Below are positions 1 to 5,528 of a DNA stretch of 5,599 bases, piece after piece (position 1 is the stretch's first letter; each line of letters begins with the position of its first letter). A program made the translations under genes and the position numbers. The notes under the pieces were generated by a model. It was given only the letters and a program-made list of their open reading frames with translations. It did no database searches and had not been told where the DNA came from. Location of the stretch: positions 1 through 5,599 of the forward strand of contig JAFUPO010000125.1 in the NCBI GenBank assembly GCA_017481185.1, written 5' to 3'. The DNA is from Clostridia bacterium (GTDB lineage Bacteria > Bacillota_A > Clostridia > Christensenellales > Aristaeellaceae).

Positions 1-568
1 GTTGGCGGGCGCGGTCGATACGGACCCACAGAACGTCATTGGAGTCGGTCTCGTATTCCAGCCAGGCGCCCCGGTTGGGGATGATCTGGGCGGAGTACAG
101 CTTTTTGCCGGCCTTGTCGATGGACTGGCCAAAGTACACGCCGGGGGAGCGCACCAGCTGGCTGACGATGACCCGCTCTGCGCCGTTGATAATGAAAGTG
201 CCATGTTCAGTCATGAGCGGGAAATCGCCCATGAACACTTCGGATTCTTTGATTTCGCCGGTTTCCCGGTTCTTTAGCCGCGTAAACACTTTGAGCGGCG
301 CGGCGTATGTCATGTCACGCTCTTTGCAGCGTTCCACAGAGTTCTTGGGCGTTTCGTCCAGGGAGTAGTCAACAAACTCCAGCACCAGATTCTCATTGTA
401 ATCGGTGATCGGAGAGACGTCGGCCAGCACCTCGCGCAGGTCCTCTTCCAGAAAGCGGCGGTATGAATTCTTCTGCACCTCGATCAGGTCGGGCATATCC
501 AGAACCTCTTCGATGCGCGAGAAGCTCATGCGCTTGCGGAGCTTTCCCATTTGAACCTCATGCACCAT
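1..568 (-). CDS. rpoB: DNA-directed RNA polymerase subunit beta, N-terminal part (cut by window edge)
   Basis: This encodes the N-terminus of the beta subunit of RNA polymerase, which with beta' forms the catalytic cleft and the rifampicin-binding region. The 189 visible residues cover the start of the protrusion and lobe domains and run off the left edge; bacterial RpoB is normally about 1,150-1,250 aa. Diagnostic stretches are [20 protein letters not shown] near residue 15, [47 protein letters not shown] and [11 protein letters not shown], all standard in the family. I chose the ATG at 568 over an in-frame ATG at 577. The protein then begins MVH, as many clostridial RpoB do, and the ribosome site has a 7-nt spacing. 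No frameshift is seen. The gene directly upstream on the same strand is a membrane acyltransferase, not rplL, which is the usual neighbour. Identity is essentially certain. Confidence 0.98.
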   Translation of the reverse strand, partial: MVHEVQMGKLRKRMSFSRIEEVLDMPDLIEVQKNSYRRFLEEDLREVLADVSPITDYNENLVLEFVDYSLDETPKNSVERCKERDMTYAAPLKVFTRLKNRETGEIKESEVFMGDFPLMTEHGTFIINGAERVIVSQLVRSPGVYFGQSIDKAGKKLYSAQIIPNRGAWLEYETDSNDVLWVRIDRARQ

Positions 569-723
569 AAAAGCCATCACCCCTTATGTTCTACAACCAA
601 TATCTGCCACTTTGAAAGAAATTCTGTTTCCCCTGTTGCATTTTTACACAAGACCGTGTACAATACATTTCAAGCGGTGGGGAAGCATAGTTCTGCATAG
701 TAACGATACTGATGCAATGTTAG
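569..723 (-). promoter_or_regulatory. rpoB 5' leader, about 150 nt
   Basis: This non-coding stretch lies between the predicted rpoB promoter and its start codon. On the plus strand it holds a small 5-bp hairpin, TACAC (645-649) with GTGTA (656-660), and a direct repeat GCATAG at 685-690 and 695-700. I see no ORF with a ribosome site, no intrinsic terminator and no riboswitch I recognise. It does not contain an L10-binding leader of the rplJL type that I can identify. A leader function is inferred only from length and position. Confidence 0.4.
576..585 (-). promoter_or_regulatory. rpoB ribosome binding site
   Basis: The minus strand reads AAGGGGTGAT here. GGTGAT matches the extended anti-Shine-Dalgarno complement (AGGAGGTGAT) and lies 7 nt before the ATG at 568. 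For the alternative ATG at 577 the purine core would be only 2 nt away, which is too close. This decides the start codon. Confidence 0.7.
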
Positions 724-752
724 AGTTTATCATATGTCAATAAGCCTGTCAA
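724..752 (-). promoter_or_regulatory. Predicted sigma-A promoter for rpoB
   Basis: The minus strand has a perfect -35 box TTGACA (747-752), a 17-nt spacer and a -10 TAAACT (724-729, 4 of 6 consensus). Transcription would start near 717. An exact copy of TATTGACA occurs 12 nt downstream (735-742), giving a second TTGACA inside the spacer; that copy has no good -10 at 16-18 nt. A TATGAT also lies in the spacer but is too close to the first -35. The promoter is separated from the upstream gene by a terminator, which supports independent initiation of rpoB. Confidence 0.55.
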
Positions 753-805
753 TAGGAAACCGGCCTTTTTTCAGCATTTTTGATAATATTTTTTGATACA
801 GACAC

Positions 806-841
806 AAAATGAGGAGCTTTTTTAAACGAAAGCTCCTCATT
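806..841 (-). terminator. Intrinsic terminator of the acyltransferase gene
   Basis: A perfect 13-bp inverted repeat (arms 808-820 and 829-841, AATGAGGAGCTTT and its complement) with an 8-nt loop starts 2 nt after the stop codon of the minus-strand gene ending at 844. In minus-strand RNA the stem is followed by a short U run (UUUUGUGU, partly within the stem end). Position, stem strength and the short U run fit a rho-independent terminator that isolates rpoB from the upstream gene. Confidence 0.8.
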
Positions 842-843
842 AT

Positions 844-2937
844 TTATGCGTATTCCTTTTCAATCTTCGCCTGCATGGCTTCCATCGCGCCCTTAAGTTC
901 GCTAACAATTCGCACTTTCTCCTCCACAGGCGGCCGCTCCGGATCATAGCGCACACCTTTGCCAAAGGAGATCACCCGGCGTTTCTTATCCGCAAAGATG
1001 GGCACAAAGGTGCAGTATTTGCCAGTGCGGTTATGATACAGCTGCCCCAGCATGGTGAAGCCGGTAAAAAATTCCCCCACCCCTTCGGACACATAGCCCG
1101 GCTGAGCCAGAGATTTAGCGTCCGGATTTTCAGGAAAGATCAGCAGGCTGTCCCCCGCCTCCATAGCCTCCACCGACAGCCGAAAGGTCTGCATCAGCAT
1201 CCGGGGCTTGTTGCGGTAAACAGGAATAGCCTCAATGGAACGGGTCATCCACAAAGCGCCCTTACCCATAAGCCGGGCCAGGCGGCGTTTCCACCTTTCA
1301 GAAAGCCAGGTAATCGGGCTAATCTCGTACTTATAGCAAAACTCCGCCACCGTATCCAGATCGTCCATCAGATCCGAGATGCTCCACGGCCTAAAGGGAA
1401 AGGGCACGTACACATTGGTGACCACCGGGCCGTAATATTCCCCATGATTGCAGATAAAGATCAGCCCTTCCTGGGAAGCGTCCACATTTTCCTTGCCAAT
1501 GATCTTGTGGCGGTAAAAGGGCCTCACGCAGGCTGCCAGGATCTTGATGCCATACATTTTTCGGTGGCGTTTGAGCACCACCTCCTCCAGCGGCTTTTCC
1601 AAAGGCCTGTTGGTAGCCCCAGCTTCTTTGAGCTGAAAGAATTTGCCCAGCTTATCCAGGTGGCGCTGGCTCAGGGGAAACCGCCAGGCGCTCACCGCCG
1701 CAGCTATCACCATCAACAGGGCTGGAATCACCAGCGCAGGCCGGAAGCTGCGGGCGAAGTCTCCCACCTCCCGGGGCAAATCCGCACCGTTGATAAAGCA
1801 TAGGGCTGTGAGCCCTGCCAAAGCCAGCATCTGCCCGCCCAGCTGAGCCAGCGCCTTAAAAATGTGGCGCATTGGGGCATAGCCCTCCACCTGATCTGCC
1901 CTCAGGCCGAATCGGGCTACCTGAAGCATCCCCTGCTCCATCCCCGCCAGGCAGGTGGCGCACACCGTAGCGCCGCAGGCGCACAGGGCCAGGGAAACAT
2001 ACACCGACAGGCCCATGCTGCCTGTTTTGATCATGTTTGAAAACACCAGCAGGCCGTACAGCCACAAAAACACACCCACCAGCAGCAGATAGGTTTTGTC
2101 AAGCTCCTTTCCCTTAGCCGCCCGCCGCAGGCCAAAGTCTGTCAGCTCCCGTGCCGCCAGGGTACACAAAAGCGAAAGGATCATGCTGTTAAGAATTTGC
2201 TGGGCGCTGAAAGCTATATAGGTATACACCGTCACCAGCGTCACCTGGATGGCCGCCAGCACCAGTCCATGCATCCATCTATAGGCGGTAAAGGCGTTTA
2301 CCTTCTGCAGTTCCGCTTCCAGGCTTTCCACCTGAGTCACGGCCTGATCCTGCGGCCAGGCTGCCCGCCGCTCCTTCCAATGGCTGTAAGCCTCCATGAG
2401 CGCCAGCATCACATAGCCGCCAAAGATGGTCCAAGCCGAAATTGGCTCCACCGTCCGGGTCATGATAAAAATCACAATGCCGCCCATCAAAAGGTGCAAA
2501 CCAGTAAAGTATGCTGCAAACCAACCCGCTGTCAGCCGCCCCTGAACTCTCAGAGAGATCAGCTGACGGCTGATGGCAGAACGGATAAAGATGCTCAGTA
2601 CCATGGCAAACAGGATCCACACTGCTGCGCTTTCAATGGTAGCAGGATAAAACATCAGCAACGCCAGGTTGCACAGCATCAAAAAGCCCAAAGCAACCGG
2701 GCCAATCCAACGCATCCTTCGGGGCAGTATCATTTTGCCCGGGCCTGTAAATATTTCAAAATAGATGGCGGATACCCGCCCGCTCATAAACAGCGCGCCG
2801 CCAAAGATGGGCATCTCCAGCAAGGCGTTGGATACCATCATACAATACATATAGGCATACAGGGTGCTGAAGGACATCCAATCCAGCAGATTACGCCGCA
2901 TCTGCAAGGTCGGGTCCTGATGATGGAGCTTTCCCAC
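844..2937 (-). CDS. MFS-like membrane domain fused to PlsC-type (LPLAT) acyltransferase
   Basis: The 697-aa product has two parts. Residues about 17-420 are a polytopic membrane domain with roughly ten to twelve hydrophobic segments and a charged central loop (about 186-218), an MFS-like layout. Residues about 465-680 resemble the lysophospholipid acyltransferase (PlsC) superfamily: GLIFICNHGEYYGP (491-504) at the catalytic-box position, IPVYR (571-575), FPEN (601-604) where the family has FPEG, and VPIF (645-648). The canonical NHxSxxDP box is altered: His498 is kept but the Asp position is Gly503 and the Ser position is Glu500. By analogy with LplT-PlsC/Aas fusions, it may flip or import a lysolipid and reacylate it at the inner membrane face; this is inference, and substrate and activity are unknown. 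The start is GTG at 2937, with AAAGGA 4 nt upstream and an in-frame stop at 2959-2961; the next ATG is codon 13. It has its own promoter and terminator. Confidence 0.85.
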   Translation of the reverse strand: MGKLHHQDPTLQMRRNLLDWMSFSTLYAYMYCMMVSNALLEMPIFGGALFMSGRVSAIYFEIFTGPGKMILPRRMRWIGPVALGFLMLCNLALLMFYPATIESAAVWILFAMVLSIFIRSAISRQLISLRVQGRLTAGWFAAYFTGLHLLMGGIVIFIMTRTVEPISAWTIFGGYVMLALMEAYSHWKERRAAWPQDQAVTQVESLEAELQKVNAFTAYRWMHGLVLAAIQVTLVTVYTYIAFSAQQILNSMILSLLCTLAARELTDFGLRRAAKGKELDKTYLLLVGVFLWLYGLLVFSNMIKTGSMGLSVYVSLALCACGATVCATCLAGMEQGMLQVARFGLRADQVEGYAPMRHIFKALAQLGGQMLALAGLTALCFINGADLPREVGDFARSFRPALVIPALLMVIAAAVSAWRFPLSQRHLDKLGKFFQLKEAGATNRPLEKPLEEVVLKRHRKMYGIKILAACVRPFYRHKIIGKENVDASQEGLIFICNHGEYYGPVVTNVYVPFPFRPWSISDLMDDLDTVAEFCYKYEISPITWLSERWKRRLARLMGKGALWMTRSIEAIPVYRNKPRMLMQTFRLSVEAMEAGDSLLIFPENPDAKSLAQPGYVSEGVGEFFTGFTMLGQLYHNRTGKYCTFVPIFADKKRRVISFGKGVRYDPERPPVEEKVRIVSELKGAMEAMQAKIEKEYA

Positions 2938-2973
2938 GGCTTCCTTTCCACCCTTTCTTCAAAAATATGCTTT

Positions 2974-3003
2974 ATTCTATCACAAGCCCGAAAAACAGTG
3001 CAA
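2974..3003 (-). promoter_or_regulatory. Predicted promoter of the MFS-acyltransferase gene
   Basis: The minus strand carries an extended -10, TGATAGAAT (TAGAAT at 2974-2979, 5 of 6 consensus, with the TG at 2981-2982). A weak -35 TTGCAC (2998-3003) lies 18 nt upstream. Transcription would begin near 2967, giving a leader of about 30 nt that contains the purine-rich ribosome site. It points away from the plus-strand promoter at 3062-3090. Confidence 0.6.
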
Positions 3004-3022
3004 CCCCCCATGCCTAGAGGAT

Positions 3023-3043
3023 ACATTTTGATGTTTAAAATGT
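3023..3043. repeat. Inverted repeat between divergent promoters, possible operator
   Basis: ACATTTT (3023-3029) and AAAATGT (3037-3043) form a perfect 7-bp dyad with a 7-nt centre. It lies between the two outward promoters, about 20 bp upstream of each -35 box. The location would suit a regulator controlling one or both genes, but an AT-rich dyad this short can also occur by chance. Operator function is inference. Confidence 0.3.
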
Positions 3044-3061
3044 CATCTGCTCATTCAGCTC

Positions 3062-3090
3062 TTTACACCCGCCCTTCCCGGGAGTAAAAT
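3062..3090 (+). promoter_or_regulatory. Predicted sigma-A promoter of the two-helix membrane protein gene
   Basis: TTTACA (3062-3067, 5 of 6) and TAAAAT (3085-3090, 5 of 6) are separated by an ideal 17-nt spacer. Transcription would start near 3097. The short leader holds GGGGG (3111-3115), 6 nt before the ATG at 3122, as a probable ribosome site. Confidence 0.75.
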
Positions 3091-3121
3091 AGAGTATGAT
3101 TTTATATTCTGGGGGTTCATT

Positions 3122-3592
3122 ATGTATACCGAAAGCGACCTTCTCTCCATCTCCAATCAGCTGCGCCGCCGCCTTTATGTTTTGTCTGCTCCGACGTTTC
3201 TGCTTCTGGCCGGCATTGTGGTGAGCCTGCTGCCTGCTATCCGGCTGCAATGGCTCACAGTAACCCTCACCATTTGCCTGGGCCTTGTGATTATTGGGGG
3301 ATGCGGCCTGTTTATTGCGCCCCTGGCTGCTTACCGCCGCCATATAAATAATGCCCTTTATGGTCGCAGCCACAAGGTGGAGGTGCTGTTCAAATCTCTA
3401 AAGCAGGAGCCCTGCCTGAAGGAGGGCGTTACCTTCTACCCCATGCTGGTCAGCGAAGGGGATCTGGCCAACGAAAAGGATGACCGGCTTTTCTACTTCG
3501 ATATTGAAAAGCCCCTGCCCCATTTTAAGCCCGGAAGCAGCCTGACTATCACCTATCACGATAAGTTCATTATTGATTTAAAAGCCAATTAA
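3122..3592 (+). CDS. Hypothetical membrane protein with two transmembrane helices
   Basis: I do not recognise a named family. The 156-aa product has a short charged N-terminus, two hydrophobic helices (about 19-40 and 46-69), then RRH, suggesting that both termini face the cytoplasm. The C-terminal part (about 80-156) looks like a small soluble domain rich in alternating strands: HKVEVLFKSL, VTFYPMLVSEGD, DRLFYFDIEKP and SLTITYHDKFIIDLK. The order of short strands ending in a hydrophobic strand recalls small beta-barrel domains, but that is a guess from the strand pattern. It is the only plus-strand gene here. It has a well-formed promoter and ribosome site, and it shares a bidirectional terminator with the convergent XRE gene. 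A complete reading frame, a good start site and a matching terminator make it a real gene; function is unknown. Confidence 0.85.
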   Translation: MYTESDLLSISNQLRRRLYVLSAPTFLLLAGIVVSLLPAIRLQWLTVTLTICLGLVIIGGCGLFIAPLAAYRRHINNALYGRSHKVEVLFKSLKQEPCLKEGVTFYPMLVSEGDLANEKDDRLFYFDIEKPLPHFKPGSSLTITYHDKFIIDLKAN

Positions 3593-3596
3593 AAAC

Positions 3597-3627
3597 GATC
3601 CCCTTCCTTGCATAAGGAAAGGGGATC
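3597..3627. terminator. Bidirectional intrinsic terminator between convergent genes
   Basis: GATCCCCTTCCTT (3597-3609) pairs with AAGGAAAGGGGATC (3614-3627) through 9 plus 4 base pairs, with a single bulged A and a 4-nt loop. The plus-strand transcript continues into AUUCUUUU and the minus-strand transcript into GUUUUUAAUU, so either direction gives a stem followed by U residues. The right arm overlaps the first two bases (3626-3627) of the TGA stop of the XRE gene, so that stop is built into the terminator. Confidence 0.85.
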
Positions 3628-3874
3628 ATTCTTTTACCAGTTCATCCAAAGATACGCCCAGCACCTGGGCTAACGTTTTCAATTCAATATCCGTTACAAA
3701 GCGCTGGCCGCTTTCGATGCGCTGAATCGCGTTCTTGTCCAGATCGACGCCCGCCAGCTGCATCCTGTCCGCCAAAGCCCGCTGTGACATTTTGGGTTCT
3801 GCCGCCTTACGAAGCTGCGCTACCTGCCTGCCGCAAATGTTCAGGCGTCCGTCTGATGCTTTATTTTTGTGCAT
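3626..3874 (-). CDS. XRE/Cro-family helix-turn-helix transcriptional regulator
   Basis: This is an 82-aa single-domain DNA-binding protein of the lambda Cro/XRE type. Helices in order: NICGRQVAQLRKA (about 12-24); SQRALADRMQLAG (30-42), the first helix of the HTH; NAIQRIESGQRFV (48-60), the recognition helix with the typical IxRIESGxR signature; and DIELKTLAQVLGVSLDELV (62-80), the closing helices. The spacing is slightly longer than in minimal Cro domains because of the AGVDLDK turn, a variant I associate with small clostridial XRE proteins. No sensor or oligomerisation domain is present. GGGGGAG lies 7 nt before the ATG. It is downstream of the M16 protease on the same strand, separated by a 19-bp palindrome, and converges on the membrane-protein gene. 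Its targets are unknown; the nearby dyad at 3023-3043 is only a candidate. Confidence 0.93.
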   Translation of the reverse strand: MHKNKASDGRLNICGRQVAQLRKAAEPKMSQRALADRMQLAGVDLDKNAIQRIESGQRFVTDIELKTLAQVLGVSLDELVKE

Positions 3875-3948
3875 ATCTTATCTCCCCCAGCATAACTCTT
3901 TGAGCGCGCACATTTTCTCGCATTAATGAAGTTCTTTGAAAGGAGAGC

Positions 3949-3988
3949 GCGAGAGGGAAGCTTTCTTTCAAGAAAGTTTCCCTCTCGC
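3949..3988. repeat. 19-bp palindrome just after the protease gene
   Basis: Arms 3949-3967 and 3970-3988 match over 19 positions, with one G:T (3960 with 3977) as the only non-Watson-Crick pair and a 2-nt centre. The palindrome begins 5 nt beyond the protease stop codon, so it can form a very strong hairpin at the 3' end of that transcript. In minus-strand RNA it is followed by GCUCUCCUUU, not a clear U run, so it is not a textbook intrinsic terminator. It could act as a terminator, an mRNA-stabilising 3' hairpin, or be a copy of an interspersed palindromic repeat. Confidence 0.75.
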
Positions 3989-3993
3989 TGACC

Positions 3994-5241
3994 TCATCCC
4001 ACATACTGAATATACTTTTCAGCCTGCTTGCCCACGATAGCGGCACAGGGCTTGGCAGCCAGAATCTCCTGTGCCACCCGCATCACGTCCTCTTTCTCAA
4101 CGCGATCGATCTTGGCAATGGTCTCCTCCGGCGTGGGGGGATGCTGCAAAAGCAGTTCGCCCCGGCCAATGGACTGTATCCGCCCGGCAGCGCTTTCCAG
4201 CCCCAGGATGTACGCGCCCCGCAATTGGGCCTTGCCCATCTGGAACTCCTTGTCGTTGATGCCCTCTGCCAAGAGCTTTTTCATCTGGATTTCGATCTGC
4301 TCCAGCACGGTCTGGGCGTGCTTGGGGGAGGTGCCTGCATACACATTGAAGGTGCCGCAGCCGGGGTAGGCGCCGGGATAGGTATAGATGGAATAGGCCA
4401 TGCCCAATTCCTCACGAATCCTTTGGAATAGCCTTGAGGACATACCCCCGCCCAGCAGATTGTTAAACACCGCCACCGGGTAAGCGTCATCGCTGCCCAG
4501 GCCTTTGCCAGGATAGCCCAGGCAGATATGCACCTGCTCCGTATCCTTTTCACGAGCCAGGCGCACACCCTGGCTAGGTTGCTGAGCCTTGGGCATTTCC
4601 GGCTGCCCCTGGCCCTGCCAAGCGCCGAAATACTTTTCGATCAGCTCTTTCACCGTTTCCAGCTGATAATTGCCCGCCAGGGAAATCACTACATTCTCAG
4701 GCCGATAGTGGCTGGCGCGGAAATTAGCCAGGTCCTGCCGGGAATAGGCTTCAATGCGGCTGGCAGGCCCCAGAATGGGCATACCCAAGCCAGTCGCGCC
4801 AAACTGCGCCTGGCTGAGCAAGTCGTGCACCAGATCCTCAGGGGTATCCTCTACCATGGCGATCTCCTCCAGGATCACGCCCCGTTCCTTCTGTAATTCC
4901 CCATTATCCAGGGTGGCGTTCAGGGTCAGGTCGCTGAGGATGTCCACCGCCAGGGGCAGGTCGCTGTCGATCACCTTGGCATAAAAGCAGGTGCAGTCCT
5001 TGCTGGTAAAGGCATTGAGCTGGCCGCCCACCGCGTCCATCTCCTCAGCAATCTGCCGGGCGGAGCGGGTCTGGGTGCCCTTGAACACCATATGCTCCAT
5101 AAAGTGGGAAAGGCCGTTTTCCTCCAGGGATTCCATCATGGAACCCACCCGGATCCAAACGCCCACCGATACGCTGCGCAGATGGGGCAGCTTCTCCCCC
5201 ACAATGCGAAGCCCATTGGCCAATGTCCACTGATCGTACAT
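3994..5241 (-). CDS. M16 family zinc metalloprotease (YmxG/MlpA/processing-peptidase-like)
   Basis: The 415-aa product is an insulinase/pitrilysin-family peptidase, close in size and layout to Bacillus YmxG and mitochondrial processing peptidase beta. The inverted zinc motif HFMEH (46-50) supplies His46, His50 and catalytic Glu49; the third ligand is Glu126 in ILEEIAMVEDTPED, 75 residues further on, as expected. The N-terminal M16 domain spans about 10-155. The C-terminal M16 domain (about 160-345) has HYRPENVVISLAGN and LGGGMSSRLFQRIREELGMA (263-282), with Arg270 and Tyr283 in the places of the substrate-binding Arg/Tyr pair. All key residues are present, so it should be active; no signal peptide is seen, consistent with a cytosolic enzyme. 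The frame stays open upstream to 5481, but that extension runs through hairpin-rich non-coding DNA. ATG 5241 has AAAGGA 7 nt upstream, whereas ATG 5247 would have it 1 nt away. It follows a probable pnp, the common Firmicutes order. Confidence 0.96.
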   Translation of the reverse strand: MYDQWTLANGLRIVGEKLPHLRSVSVGVWIRVGSMMESLEENGLSHFMEHMVFKGTQTRSARQIAEEMDAVGGQLNAFTSKDCTCFYAKVIDSDLPLAVDILSDLTLNATLDNGELQKERGVILEEIAMVEDTPEDLVHDLLSQAQFGATGLGMPILGPASRIEAYSRQDLANFRASHYRPENVVISLAGNYQLETVKELIEKYFGAWQGQGQPEMPKAQQPSQGVRLAREKDTEQVHICLGYPGKGLGSDDAYPVAVFNNLLGGGMSSRLFQRIREELGMAYSIYTYPGAYPGCGTFNVYAGTSPKHAQTVLEQIEIQMKKLLAEGINDKEFQMGKAQLRGAYILGLESAAGRIQSIGRGELLLQHPPTPEETIAKIDRVEKEDVMRVAQEILAAKPCAAIVGKQAEKYIQYVG

Positions 5242-5248
5242 AGGCATT

Positions 5249-5256
5249 TCCTTTCC
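5249..5256 (-). promoter_or_regulatory. Ribosome binding site of the M16 protease gene
   Basis: The minus strand reads GGAAAGGA, ending 7 nt before the ATG at 5241 and only 1 nt before the ATG at 5247. This supports translation from 5241 (MYDQW...) and argues against the long upstream extension of the frame. Confidence 0.75.
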
Positions 5257-5284
5257 GTTTTCTTCTATGATGACCGAAATCTCC

Positions 5285-5323
5285 AAAATAATACGAGGGA
5301 GGAGTCCAGAAGACCCCTCCCTC
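5285..5323 (-). terminator. Terminator-like hairpin in the leader of the M16 gene
   Basis: In minus-strand RNA, arm 5312-5323 (GAGGGAGGGGUC) pairs with arm 5295-5306 (GACUCCUCCCUC) over 12 bp with one G:U and a 5-nt loop. It is followed by GUAUUAUUUU (5285-5294). This is a good intrinsic terminator, located about 45 nt before the protease start. It could end transcripts arriving from the upstream gene. If the TATAAT at 5339-5344 is a real promoter, it lies inside the protease leader and could attenuate it. Confidence 0.7.
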
Positions 5324-5338
5324 TCTTCCAGATAATGC

Positions 5339-5344
5339 ATTATA
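5339..5344 (-). promoter_or_regulatory. Candidate -10 box for the M16 gene
   Basis: The minus strand has a perfect TATAAT, directly preceded by TG but without the extra base of a true extended -10. No recognisable -35 lies 16-18 nt upstream (best CTTCGA). A promoter is plausible because a terminator and a hairpin array separate the protease from the upstream gene, but the evidence is only this one box. Confidence 0.4.
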
Positions 5345-5360
5345 CATTTTCTCTGGATGC

Positions 5361-5522
5361 ATCGAAGGGCGAAGCGCCTTCGATTATCATTCGTATCGCG
5401 CGGCTTTGCCGTGCGGGCGGGTGTTCGCGGAGCGAACTTTCCCTGCGCGATTTGCCGACCGTGACCAAAGGACACAGGCAAATCGTGTCAAACTCGATAA
5501 GAGTCCGCAGGACTTTTATCGA
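5361..5522. repeat. Array of five adjacent hairpins, probable mosaic intergenic repeat
   Basis: Five inverted repeats sit head to tail with few unpaired bases. (a) ATCGAAGG/CCTTCGAT at 5361-5384, with a GCGAAGC core; (b) CGCGCGGC/GCCGTGCG at 5397-5415, loop TTT, one wobble; (c) GTTCGC/GCGAAC at 5423-5437, loop GGA; (d) CGATTTGCC/GGCAAATCG at 5448-5485, with an inner GTG-ACC/GGA-CAC helix; (e) a 13-bp stem, 5494-5506 with 5510-5522, loop GCA, one wobble. The array fills almost all of the gap between the probable pnp stop and the M16 leader. It has no plausible coding start. It resembles a palindromic interspersed element or a structured RNA; hairpin (e), 6 nt after the pnp stop, could also protect or end that mRNA. 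Confidence 0.6.
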
Positions 5523-5528
5523 AAGCCT

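Noticed and set aside
491..568. In-frame rpoB start at ATG 577 in place of 568
   Set aside because: The Shine-Dalgarno core would be only 2 nt from that ATG, and the family N-terminus begins at MVH.
569..723. Riboswitch or L10-type autoregulatory leader before rpoB
   Set aside because: Only one 5-bp hairpin and a short direct repeat are visible; no known aptamer core or terminator is present.
1033..1803. Plus-strand ORF (256 codons) opposite the acyltransferase domain
   Set aside because: Antisense shadow of a clear LPLAT domain, with shadow-like composition and no recognisable motifs.
2197..3087. Long plus-strand ORF (296 codons) opposite the acyltransferase N-terminus
   Set aside because: It is rich in His, Gln, Pro and Arg, typical of an antisense shadow. 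It crosses the divergent promoters and has no family features, whereas the opposite frame encodes a coherent membrane protein.
3861..4046. Minus-strand ORF of 61 codons between the protease and XRE genes
   Set aside because: It overlaps both neighbours out of frame and runs through the 19-bp palindrome; no family resemblance or ribosome site supports it.
5242..5481. 80-residue N-terminal extension of the M16 protease from ATG 5481
   Set aside because: It reads through the hairpin array and the leader terminator, has no family similarity or signal-peptide character, and a well-spaced ribosome site precedes ATG 5241, which gives the normal family length.
5361..5522. CRISPR array or tRNA in the palindrome-rich interval
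   Set aside because: The five hairpins have different sequences, so there are no regular repeats and spacers, and no cloverleaf with T-loop or anticodon arm can be drawn.
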